NCBI GenBank assembly: GCA_035532215.1
Contig: DATKRK010000404.1
Location: forward strand, 1-10,014
Reading direction: 5' to 3'
DNA: 10,014 nucleotides
Origin: JAICIG01 sp035532215
GTDB taxonomy: Bacteria; Planctomycetota; Planctomycetia; Pirellulales; JAICIG01
Shown here: piece by piece, positions 1 to 6,269 of the stretch
Layout of the letters: each line of letters starts with the position of its first letter
Position numbering within the stretch: the first letter of the stretch is position 1
Made by a program: the position numbers and the translations under genes
Notes under the pieces: generated by a model
What the model was told of the DNA's origin: nothing
Seen by the model: the letters and a program-made list of their open reading frames with translations, nothing else
The model's database searches: none

Positions 1-1
1 G

Positions 2-421
2 CCCGGCGCCGAGTCGTATCCGGCCAGCGATCAGGCCGTGGATGCTAAATGCCATCTGCTAGCCAGTGAACTGAGCCTGTCGCTCGCCCAGGTCCAAAGC
101 GTCTGGCGATTGCATGGCGCCGAGAGCGAAGCGATCTTGAAGGCGTGCCTGGCCGACGACAGGACGAGTCTGCCCGATACCGATCTGCCGACGGCTTTCG
201 CCCGCTGGACGATCCGCAACGAATGGGTCCGGCGGCTCGACGACCTGGTTGAGCGGCGGTTGATGCTGCTGTACGATCGGCGACTGTCGCGAGGGTGCCT
301 GCGGCAAATGGCGGCGATGCTCGTCGAGGCGGGCTTGCTGCGGGCGGAAGACGCGGAAAGCGAAGTCGAGCGCACGGCGGAGCGTCTGAAATCGCACTTC
401 GGCAAACAGTTGGCGGAATGA
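2..421 (+). CDS. glpD: Glycerol-3-phosphate dehydrogenase, C-terminal part (5' end outside window)
   Basis: The reading frame is open from the window edge, so this is the 3' part of a larger gene (139 residues visible). The visible part resembles the helical C-terminal domain (DAO_C) of FAD-dependent glycerol-3-phosphate dehydrogenases. The key stretch is at about 215-275, where the protein reads IRNEWVRRLDDLVERR, the conserved acidic/arginine pattern of that domain. The enzyme oxidises glycerol 3-phosphate to DHAP at the membrane and passes electrons to quinone. The stop codon TGA at 419-421 overlaps the ATG of glpK (418-420), so the two genes are translationally coupled, and the kinase neighbour supports the assignment. 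A GTG at 38 could be read as a start but is internal to the domain. The FAD-binding part is not visible, so the identity rests on the C-terminal domain and context. Confidence 0.85.
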   Translation, partial: PGAESYPASDQAVDAKCHLLASELSLSLAQVQSVWRLHGAESEAILKACLADDRTSLPDTDLPTAFARWTIRNEWVRRLDDLVERRLMLLYDRRLSRGCLRQMAAMLVEAGLLRAEDAESEVERTAERLKSHFGKQLAE

Positions 422-1911
422 CCCAATATATTCTCGCGCTCGACCAGGGCACCACTTCCAGCCGGGCCATCGTGTTCGGCCACGACGGCCGGATCGTCGC
501 CACGGCCCAGCAGGAATTCGAGCAAATTTTGCCTTCGCCCGGGCATGTCGAACATGATCCCGAGGCGATCTGGACTTCGCAACTCGAAGTCGGGCGGCAA
601 GCCCTGGCCAAAGCTCGCCTGGGCCCGACCGAGATCGCCGCCATCGGCATCGCCAACCAGCGCGAAACCACGATCCTCTGGGAGCGGCAAACCGGCAAGC
701 CGATCGCCAACGCCATCGTCTGGCAAAGCCGCATCAGCGCTCCGCTGTGCGACCGACTCAAGGCACAAGGTCTGGCCGAGACGTTCCGCAAGAAAACCGG
801 CTTGGTCATCGACCCGTACTTTTCGGCCACCAAGGTCGCCTATTCGCTCGATTCCATCGACGGCCTGCGGAGCCGAGCCGAAGCGGGCGAAATCCTGTTC
901 GGCACGGTCGATTCGTTCCTCGTCTGGCGTTTGACCGGCGGCCGGCGGCATGTGACCGATTACAGCAACGCCAGCCGCACGCTGCTGTTCAACATCCACA
1001 CGCTCGATTGGGACGACGAGTTACTCGGCTTGCTCGACATCTCGCGAGCCATGCTGCCGGAAGTTCGGCCGACGAGCGAAGTCTACGGCCTGGCGGCGGC
1101 CGAATGGTTTGGCTCGCCGATCCCCATCGCCGCCGCCGTCGGCGACCAGCAGGCGGCGACCTTCGGCCAGGCCTGTTTCGCGTCCGGGGAGGCCAAGAAC
1201 ACTTACGGCACCGGCTGCTTCTTGCTCATGAACACCGGCGAGCAGCCGGTCGAATCGAAGCACAACTTGCTGACGACCATCGGCTGGGGCATCGGCGGCA
1301 AGGTGACCTATTGCCTGGAAGGCTCCGTCTTCGTGGCTGGGGCCGCCGTGCAATGGCTGCGCGACGGGCTGGGGCTGATTCGCACATCGGCCGAAGTCGA
1401 AGAACTGGCCCAGAGCGTGCCCGACAGCGACGGGGTGGTGCTCGTGCCGGCCTTCGTCGGGCTCGGCGCGCCGTATTGGGATCCTTACGCCCGCGGCGCC
1501 GTGCTCGGCATCACGCGGGGCACGACCGCCGGTCATCTCGCCCGGGCCGCCGTCGAATCGATGGCTTTTCAAACCCGCGACCTGCTCGAAGCCATGCACG
1601 ACGACGCGGGCATTCGCCTGGCGGAGTTGAAAGTCGACGGCGGCGCCAGCGTCAACAACGCCTTGATGCAGTTCCAGGCCGATCTGTTGGGCGTGACCGT
1701 CAAGCGGCCGGCCGTTTCCGAAACGACCGCGCTAGGCGCCGCCTATCTGGCCGGCCTGGCCGTCGGCTATTGGCAAGACCCGGGCGACGTGGCGCGGAAC
1801 TGGGCCCTCGATCGGCAATTTATCCCGAATATGCCCGCCGAGCGCCGCGATGCGCTTTATCACCGTTGGCAAAAGGCCGTCAGCCGCGTCTTGGATTGGG
1901 AAGAGCGGTAA
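418..1911 (+). CDS. glpK: Glycerol kinase
   Basis: Phosphorylates glycerol to glycerol 3-phosphate with ATP, feeding the dehydrogenase encoded just upstream. The 497 residues match the family length (about 500). The N-terminal phosphate-binding loop LDQGTTSSR is at residues 8-16. Glycerol-binding positions known from E. coli GlpK are present: R82-E83 in NQRETT, W102, Y134 and D243 in VGDQQ. The FGGY-family C-terminal motifs follow (YWDPYARGAVLG at 353-364; VDGGASVNN at 406-414). The ATG at 418 is chosen because it gives the canonical N-terminus and the ATGA overlap with glpD; an upstream in-frame GTG at 295 would add non-homologous sequence. The last 89 codons are duplicated downstream (copy B) and again as a decayed remnant (copy C), so the present 3' end may itself have been brought in by the insert that follows. 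The encoded protein is intact to its normal C-terminus. Confidence 0.97.
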   Translation: MTQYILALDQGTTSSRAIVFGHDGRIVATAQQEFEQILPSPGHVEHDPEAIWTSQLEVGRQALAKARLGPTEIAAIGIANQRETTILWERQTGKPIANAIVWQSRISAPLCDRLKAQGLAETFRKKTGLVIDPYFSATKVAYSLDSIDGLRSRAEAGEILFGTVDSFLVWRLTGGRRHVTDYSNASRTLLFNIHTLDWDDELLGLLDISRAMLPEVRPTSEVYGLAAAEWFGSPIPIAAAVGDQQAATFGQACFASGEAKNTYGTGCFLLMNTGEQPVESKHNLLTTIGWGIGGKVTYCLEGSVFVAGAAVQWLRDGLGLIRTSAEVEELAQSVPDSDGVVLVPAFVGLGAPYWDPYARGAVLGITRGTTAGHLARAAVESMAFQTRDLLEAMHDDAGIRLAELKVDGGASVNNALMQFQADLLGVTVKRPAVSETTALGAAYLAGLAVGYWQDPGDVARNWALDRQFIPNMPAERRDALYHRWQKAVSRVLDWEER

Positions 1912-1921
1912 GGGGGCGGCG
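1640..1921 (+). repeat. glpK 3'-end direct repeat, copy A (in the intact gene)
   Basis: This 282-bp segment covers glpK from about codon 408 to ten bases past the stop. It is colinear without gaps with 3163-3444 (offset 1523 bp). I count 15 mismatches, about 95% identity. The match starts at GCGGCGCC (1640) and ends after the post-stop tract TAAGGGGGCGGCG. Outside these limits the sequences are unrelated. Confidence 0.95.
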
Positions 1922-2007
1922 AATTTCCCCACTTCAGTCGTCGGGCGTCCCCAGCGCCGGCTGGAACTGGATGGCAGACAGTTACATTGCCGCCCCGCGC
2001 GAGAACC

Positions 2008-2035
2008 TGATACAATAGCACATTAGGTTTGGAGG
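2008..2035 (+). promoter_or_regulatory. Extended -10 promoter and Shine-Dalgarno ahead of the inserted gene pair
   Basis: TG-A-TACAAT at 2008-2016 is an extended -10 element; no convincing -35 is seen. A strong Shine-Dalgarno GGAGG lies at 2031-2035. It is eight bases before an ATG at 2044 that is not in the frame of the resolvase gene (ATG 2063). The element lies inside the inserted block, so the cassette seems to carry its own promoter. Confidence 0.5.
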
Positions 2036-2062
2036 ATAGCGACATGCAGTACCGGTGTACTA

Positions 2063-2485
2063 ATGGCCATGCACTTGGAGTTCGTGGTTCCTGGTCCGCC
2101 GATCTCGAACCAGCAGAGCACGCCCGCCGGGAAGGCAACCCTCATGATGTGGCGCGGCGTCATCGCCGGGGCCGTCGCTCCGCTTTGGGGGACCACGCCG
2201 ATCCTGAGCGGGGAACTTAAGGCAGTCATCGTCAACTTTTTTGTGGGGAACAAGCCGTCGGTCGACGTGGACAACATGTCGAAGCCGATCCTCGATGAGA
2301 TGCAGAAGGTTGTCTACAAGAATGACAGGCAGATTCGCCAGGCAGAGTTCACTCATGTGAAGATCGGCGCCGCTTTTTCGATTATGGGCGTCTCCAAGAT
2401 TCTGGTCGACGCCATCCAAGCAGGGTCACAGTTCGTGTATGTGCGTATTGAAGATCCACTAGACCCATTCCCGTTGCCGAAGTAA
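2063..2485 (+). CDS. RusA-like Holliday-junction resolvase
   Basis: The 140-residue protein matches RusA-family endonucleases, which cut four-way DNA junctions and are common in prophages and mobile elements. It opens with a short beta strand and FVVPGPPIS (7-15), equivalent to the N-terminal proline-rich segment of RusA. The catalytic centre is visible: D68 and D70 in VDVDN, K74 four residues on, and D88 in KNDRQ. These correspond to D70, D72, K76 and D91 of E. coli RusA, so the enzyme looks active. The start is uncertain: ATG 2063 or ATG 2069 are the only in-frame choices downstream of a stop at 2024, yet neither has a ribosome-binding site at the right distance. The best site serves ATG 2044 in another frame, which opens a 58-residue overlapping frame ending at 2220. 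Four bases separate the stop from the next gene. Confidence 0.85.
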   Translation: MAMHLEFVVPGPPISNQQSTPAGKATLMMWRGVIAGAVAPLWGTTPILSGELKAVIVNFFVGNKPSVDVDNMSKPILDEMQKVVYKNDRQIRQAEFTHVKIGAAFSIMGVSKILVDAIQAGSQFVYVRIEDPLDPFPLPK

Positions 2486-2489
2486 AGCC

Positions 2490-3161
2490 ATGGATTTCAA
2501 ACAGCATCTCAATGACGTGGCTAATCGCTACCGCTCGCAAGGATATCAGGTTGTCGAGCGGCCCGAGCCAAAGGACCTGCCGGATTTCGCCAAGACCTTC
2601 AAGGTGGAAATCGTGGCACGGCGGGCCGATGGTTCGGCTCTCGTGTCTGCGAAGAAAACCCCCAAAGAACTCGAAGCCGACCCGGACGTCACTAGGTACG
2701 CTGAGACTACGGAGAAGCAGTCGGGATGGCGCTTCGATGTCATCGTGCTCGGTCCGAATGACGAGGCCGAGCCGCCCGAAAAGCGGGACGCCAAGGAGCC
2801 GTCCGAGGAAGATTTCCGCCATCAGTTTGACACCGTCCAACGGTTGCTCGCTGCAAATGTCAACCAGCAGGCCCTGGTCCTTGCCTGGTCCGTGCTGGAG
2901 GCCGCCATGCGCCGTCGGCTCCAGGCAGAAGGCGAGGAAGCGGGCTGGGGAAGCTCGCCAAGGACAATGATGAACGAACTTTTGTCGGCGGGCCTGCTCT
3001 CGAACAGCGTCTTCCGTGACCTGGAGGGGCTGTTCCAAGCGAGGAGCGCCATCGTGCATGGATTCACCACGCCGATCATCGACGCCAAGGCCGTAAACTT
3101 CATTCTCGACGTCGCTCGCAAGCTCCTCGAAGAGTCGAAGGCGGTCAGACAGCCGGCTTGA
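2490..3161 (+). CDS. REase-like (AHJR-type) plus HEPN-like two-domain protein
   Basis: A 223-residue soluble protein. Residues 1-90 resemble the restriction-endonuclease-fold domain called REase_AHJR-like: GYQVVERP (18-25), LPDFAKTF (30-37), then strands ending in SGWRFDVIVLG (78-88). The nuclease positions are altered. The usual D is E40, and the usual E-x-K is S53-A54-K55, so DNA cleavage may be lost. A charged linker (90-108) leads to an all-helical C-terminal domain (110-215) containing LAWSVLEAAMRR and the HEPN-type R-x4-H motif R185-S-A-I-V-H190, followed by G-F. HEPN domains are often RNases in defence and toxin systems. The ATG at 2490 is four bases after the resolvase stop, suggesting translational coupling. 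The TGA ends one base before glpK copy B begins. The domain calls are from recognised patterns; the function is unknown, and a defence or regulatory role is inference. Confidence 0.7.
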   Translation: MDFKQHLNDVANRYRSQGYQVVERPEPKDLPDFAKTFKVEIVARRADGSALVSAKKTPKELEADPDVTRYAETTEKQSGWRFDVIVLGPNDEAEPPEKRDAKEPSEEDFRHQFDTVQRLLAANVNQQALVLAWSVLEAAMRRRLQAEGEEAGWGSSPRTMMNELLSAGLLSNSVFRDLEGLFQARSAIVHGFTTPIIDAKAVNFILDVARKLLEESKAVRQPA

Positions 3162-3162
3162 A

Positions 3163-3444
3163 GCGGCGCCAGCGTCAACAACGCCTTGATGCAGTTCCAG
3201 GCCGATCTGTTGGGCGTGACCGTCAAGCGGCCGGCCGTTTCGGAAACCACCGCGCTCGGCGCCGCGTATCTGGCCGGATTGGCCGTCGGCTATTGGCAAG
3301 ACCCGGGCGACGTGGCGCGGAACTGGGCCCTCGATCGTCAGTTCGTTCCGAATATGCCCGCCGAGCGCCGCGATGCGCTTTATCACCGTTGGCAAAAGGC
3401 CGTCAGCCGGGTGCTGGATTGGGAGGAGCGGTAAGGGGGCGGCG
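3163..3444 (+). pseudogene. glpK: Truncated glpK 3' end, copy B
   Basis: This encodes the last 89 codons of glycerol kinase with its stop at 3432-3434, but lacks the first 80% of the gene and has no start signal. It is therefore a fragment. Against copy A, 14 codons differ; 13 of these are synonymous and one is isoleucine to valine (ATC to GTT). No frameshift or stop has accumulated. Such a pattern means the two copies diverged while each was part of a working glpK. They did not diverge after one had become a fragment here. Confidence 0.93.
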
Positions 3445-4985
3445 GCGGAACTACTTCTTCAATGGCCTGGCGCAGGGGCGCCGGACCTCGATAGGTCAAT
3501 TGTTGCCCAGGCTAATCGTGAACTGCCGTCCGTTTCGTGCTCGCCGCCTGCTCTAAGAGCTTTGCCATTTCCGGATTCCGGCTCTGCGCCAGGTCCAAAG
3601 GGGTTTCGCCTTTGCTATCGGGAAGCGACGGGGCCGCGCCGGCTGCAAGCAACATCCGCACGACGTCGAGACGGTCGTTCTGTACCGCGTGGTGCAGAGG
3701 CGCGCGGCCGTTGACGCCCTGCCAGTTCACGTCGGCCCCTAGTTCCACGAGCGCCGCAACCGCCTCCGGCTTGCCGTTCCAGGCGATATCGCACAACGTA
3801 GTGTCAGACCAATCGTCCGTGGCGTTCACATCCAGCCCGCGCTGGGCGAGAAGCCGGATCAATTGCGGATCGCCACCGCGAGCCGCCTCGTGCAGCATTG
3901 TAAAACCAATGCCTTCCACCACGTCCAACGGCGCCCCCGATTCGATCAGAAACAGCGACATCTCGCGATAGCCTCGGCGCAGCGCGATGCCAAGCAAGGT
4001 GGGGCCAAGGCCCGCATAGGCGCTATGAAAGCGACGTTGAAGCAGCTCGGGCTTCTCTTGGACCGCGGCTTTGAGTGCGTCGAGGCGATTGAAGGCAGCC
4101 ATTTCTCGCGGGCCGTACGGCAGGCCATATTCCCGCAACAGGTCGCCCATTTGCGCGTCAGACACTTCGAACGCCATATCCATCGCGCTCCACCCTGCGG
4201 TGGAAAGCCTTCGAGGATTCGCGCCCCGTCCGACGAGCAGCCGAACCATCTTCGCGCGGACTTCGGCGGGTTGGTCGCAGCCGAGCGAGGCAAACAGGGG
4301 GGGTCCGGAAAGAATTGGGCTTGAAGATGCTCCTGCAATTCGTTCGATTCGTTCAATGTCCGCTCCGAATTCGAGAAGCAGCTCCATCATCTCGATCTGG
4401 CCGTTCGCGATGCACGTACGCAATGACGATAAGCCGTTAATAGGTGCAGTCGGGCTCCAAGGGCGCGTGGTAGGAATCAGATTGGGATCTGCTCCTGCCT
4501 CTAGCGATTGCCGGGCAAGAGCGACATTGTTCATACGTAGGGCAGTGCGGAGATCGTTTTCAGCCGCCTCGCGCTTGCGGCTGGCTTCCTGAATCCGCCA
4601 GACGTGAAAGGACCAACGAATTCTGGGCGCCGCGAGAGAGAAAAGAATCGTGACGAGCACGAAGAGCAGCAGCATCTGCCGCACCGTGAATTGGAAAAAA
4701 CGGCGATACTTGCGAATTGCCGCCACCGGCGATTCGCCGCTGGGCGAGCCGGAATGGCCGTCACTGTGCGTTTTTGTTTCCATTCCAGTCTCCTGCCATC
4801 CCTAACTGAAATGGCGGTCATAGCATCTATCATGGAGTTGAAACAGAAAGGTTGCCGGCCGATCGTCTGCCTATCCGTCTGATTGTAACGCGCAGCTCTC
4901 GAGGACACAGCTTCGGCCGGGCTATCCGAGAGCCTTTAGCCAGCACTGGCTAGGCCGGGATTGTGGAAGACCGAGTGGCCTTCTG
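3445..4985 (-). mobile_element. Putative inserted block 2 (ankyrin gene) between glpK copies B and C
   Basis: The stretch between the copy B fragment and the confident core of the copy C remnant holds one intact gene on the strand opposite to glpK. No transposase or terminal repeats are seen. It is called an insertion only because glpK 3' ends lie on both sides, as for block 1. The left junction is sharp (after 3444). The right junction is blurred by decay of copy C between about 4938 and 4986. Confidence 0.4.
3512..4783 (-). CDS. Membrane-anchored ankyrin-repeat protein
   Basis: A 423-residue protein with a short charged N-terminus and one hydrophobic segment (about 34-53) preceded by FFQFTVRQ, a style of N-terminal anchor common in planctomycete proteins. 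A basic, probably coiled stretch follows (about 54-80). The rest consists of ankyrin-like repeats, with recognisable units near 120-145, 175-190, 260-286, 293-320, 327-352, 359-385 and 392-410. Examples are ARGGDPQLIRLLAQRGLDVN and APLHHAVQNDRLDVVRMLL. Ankyrin repeats bind other proteins, so this is probably a scaffold or interaction protein at the membrane; its partner is unknown. The ATG at 4783 has a good Shine-Dalgarno (AGGAG on the minus strand, 4790-4794) six bases away. The gene is antiparallel to the flanking glpK copies and lies wholly between copies B and C. Confidence 0.85.
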   Translation of the reverse strand: METKTHSDGHSGSPSGESPVAAIRKYRRFFQFTVRQMLLLFVLVTILFSLAAPRIRWSFHVWRIQEASRKREAAENDLRTALRMNNVALARQSLEAGADPNLIPTTRPWSPTAPINGLSSLRTCIANGQIEMMELLLEFGADIERIERIAGASSSPILSGPPLFASLGCDQPAEVRAKMVRLLVGRGANPRRLSTAGWSAMDMAFEVSDAQMGDLLREYGLPYGPREMAAFNRLDALKAAVQEKPELLQRRFHSAYAGLGPTLLGIALRRGYREMSLFLIESGAPLDVVEGIGFTMLHEAARGGDPQLIRLLAQRGLDVNATDDWSDTTLCDIAWNGKPEAVAALVELGADVNWQGVNGRAPLHHAVQNDRLDVVRMLLAAGAAPSLPDSKGETPLDLAQSRNPEMAKLLEQAASTKRTAVHD

Positions 4986-5046
4986 CGAGCGCTGGGACGC
5001 TGGCAAAAGGCCCGTTATCCGCACCTTGGATTGGGCCGAACGGTAA
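4938..5046 (+). pseudogene. glpK: Decayed glpK 3' end, copy C
   Basis: The final codons read V-I-R-T-L-D-W-A-E-R-stop (5014-5046), against V-S-R-V-L-D-W-E-E-R-stop in glpK. Just before, TGGCAAAAGG is identical to the glpK sequence and is followed by one extra C that shifts the frame. RALGRW (4986-5003) matches DALYHRW with one codon missing. A weaker match to the LAGLAVGYW segment, read as CTGGCTAGG followed by GGATTGTGG, begins near 4938, with about 65 bp lost in between. The core 4986-5046 is secure; the outer part is tentative. It lies about 200 bp before fba and may be the original glpK end. Confidence 0.75.
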
Positions 5047-5070
5047 GCTAGAATTGTCCGCTTATCCGTA

Positions 5071-5212
5071 GGCGGAAGCTACCTCCCTCTCCTTTTGGAA
5101 GAGGGCCGGGGCGAGGGAAACTTGCTTTGGCGCTTCCGCCCTCACCCTAACCCTCTCCCAAAGGGAGAGGGGACGTGTTGAAACCCTAACCCTCCTCCTA
5201 AAGGGCGAGGGA
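5071..5212. repeat. C/T-rich hairpin repeat cluster upstream of fba
   Basis: Three related stem-forming units lie in tandem. The first, 5071-5140, is closed by a perfect nine-base inverted repeat (GGCGGAAGC and GCTTCCGCC) around a weaker inner stem. The second, 5151-5171, is CCCTCTCCC-AAA-GGGAGAGGG, a perfect nine-base stem. The third, about 5184-5212, is an imperfect CCCTCCTCC/GAGGG unit. CCCTAACCCTC recurs at the start of units two and three. A matching hairpin follows fba at 6270-6290. Such repeats are typical dispersed intergenic elements in GC-rich bacteria. No open frame or clear fba promoter is seen in 5047-5244. Confidence 0.7.
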
Positions 5213-5244
5213 AATAGTTCCACTTTTAGCTCGGAGCCGTTGCT

Positions 5245-6240
5245 GTGATCGTCACGACCAAAGACCTGTTCGAACAAGCCTACGGAAAGTACGCCGTCGG
5301 GGCCTATAACATCAACAACCTGGAACAAACCATCGGGCTGTTCCGCGGCAACTTGGCGAAAAAAGGCTCGAACGACGAGCCGACCGATCCGGTCCGCAGC
5401 GCTCCGTTTATTATCCAGCTTTCGCGAGGCGCCCGCGGTTATACCGATAAGCGGTTCCTGGAAGCGATGATTCGTACGGCCGAGGAGGTGTTCCCGGAAG
5501 CGATTTTCGCCGTCCACTTGGACCACGGCACCGAAGAGGTCGCCTATGAGTGCATCGACAGCGGCTTCTATTCGTCGGTGATGATCGACGCCTCGCACGA
5601 GACGTTCGACGAGAACATCGCCATCACGCGCCGCGTCGTCGAGCGAGCGCACGAGCGGGGAATCTCGGTCGAGGCGGAATTGGGCATGTTGGGCGGCGTC
5701 GAAGAAGACATCGCGGTGTCGGCCGAGCATGCCTGCCTGACCGATCCGGACGAAGCGGTCGAGTTCGTCGAACGCAGCGGCTGCGATTCGCTGGCAGTGG
5801 CCATCGGCGCCTCGCACGGCGCTTACAAATTCACGGGTACGCAGGGCCTGCACTTCGACCGCATCGCCGAGATTCAAAAGCGGCTGCCTGGGTATCCCTT
5901 GGTGATGCACGGATCGAGCAGCGTGCCGAAAGAGTACGTCGACCGCATCAACCACGCCGGCGGCAAGCTGCCTTCCACCAGCGGCGTTCCGGAAAAGGAT
6001 TATCTACCGGCGGCCAAGCTCGGCGTGACCAAGGTCAACATCGACACCGACGGACGGTTGGTGTGGTGCGCGGTGCTCCGCGAGACGTTCCGCGACAAGC
6101 CGGCCGATTTCGACCTGCGCACCAGCGGCAAGCCGTTCATGGCCGAGTACGCCGCTTTCATCACGCACAAGAACCAGATGCTCGGTTCGGCCGGCCAGCT
6201 CGAAGCCGTGCGCAACGCGCTGGCCGCCGTGCGAAGCTAA
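5245..6240 (+). CDS. fba: Class II fructose-bisphosphate aldolase
   Basis: A zinc-dependent aldolase that interconverts fructose 1,6-bisphosphate with DHAP and glyceraldehyde 3-phosphate in glycolysis and gluconeogenesis. The 331 residues carry the family motifs: HLDHG (91-95), with D93 as the likely catalytic acid and H94 a metal ligand; SVEAELG (141-147) with E145; GASHGAYK (188-195) with H191; VMHGSSSVP (220-228) with H222; and VNIDTDGR (264-271). The start is GTG 5245, with GGAG at 5233-5236 eight bases upstream. Residues about 35-53 (GNLAKKGSNDEPTDPVRSA) form an extra loop compared with shorter family members, between the first helix and the strand FIIQLS. DHAP made by the GlpK-GlpD pathway would be its substrate, which fits an ancestral glpD-glpK-fba cluster. 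Confidence 0.95.
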   Translation: MIVTTKDLFEQAYGKYAVGAYNINNLEQTIGLFRGNLAKKGSNDEPTDPVRSAPFIIQLSRGARGYTDKRFLEAMIRTAEEVFPEAIFAVHLDHGTEEVAYECIDSGFYSSVMIDASHETFDENIAITRRVVERAHERGISVEAELGMLGGVEEDIAVSAEHACLTDPDEAVEFVERSGCDSLAVAIGASHGAYKFTGTQGLHFDRIAEIQKRLPGYPLVMHGSSSVPKEYVDRINHAGGKLPSTSGVPEKDYLPAAKLGVTKVNIDTDGRLVWCAVLRETFRDKPADFDLRTSGKPFMAEYAAFITHKNQMLGSAGQLEAVRNALAAVRS

Positions 6241-6269
6241 ACCTGGCCCGGCGGGCGAGTGCATCGTCC

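Larger units (their letters stand above)
1922..3444 (+). mobile_element. Putative inserted block 1 (RusA-like and REase/HEPN genes plus glpK end copy B)
   Basis: The segment from the end of repeat copy A to the end of copy B is one 1523-bp repeat unit. It splits the glpK downstream region and carries two closely spaced genes with their own promoter-like and ribosome-binding sequences. No integrase, transposase or terminal inverted repeats are visible. Calling it an insertion is an inference from the flanking glpK repeats and from the unrelated content in between. Homologous recombination between A and B would remove exactly this unit and leave an intact glpK. Confidence 0.55.

Noticed and set aside
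31..999. Long minus-strand open frame (322 codons) opposite glpD and glpK
   Set aside because: It is antisense to two well-supported genes. Its composition is rich in Arg, Gly and Ser, as expected from reading GC-rich coding DNA backwards.
747..2018. Plus-strand frame of 423 codons overlapping glpK
   Set aside because: An Arg/Gly/Ala-rich shifted-frame shadow of glpK with no recognisable domain.
2382..3395. Minus-strand frame of 337 codons across the REase/HEPN gene and copy B
   Set aside because: Antisense to a supported gene and to the glpK fragment. Part of it mirrors glpK copy B, so it only reflects the duplicated sequence.
3186..3434. Copy B read as an independent small gene
   Set aside because: It begins at an internal methionine of glpK, has no ribosome-binding site and encodes only part of the kinase C-terminal domain.
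1922..5046. Search for an integrase, transposase or terminal inverted repeats of the inserted blocks
   Set aside because: None was found. Only glpK-derived direct repeats mark the edges, so no known element family is claimed.
5071..5212. Tandem C/T-rich units considered as a CRISPR array
   Set aside because: Units are of unequal length, differ in sequence, form hairpins and have no regular spacers or nearby cas genes.
5062..5955. Minus-strand frame of 297 codons opposite fba
   Set aside because: Antisense to the aldolase gene, and its end runs through the hairpin repeats, so it is an artefact of GC-rich coding sequence.
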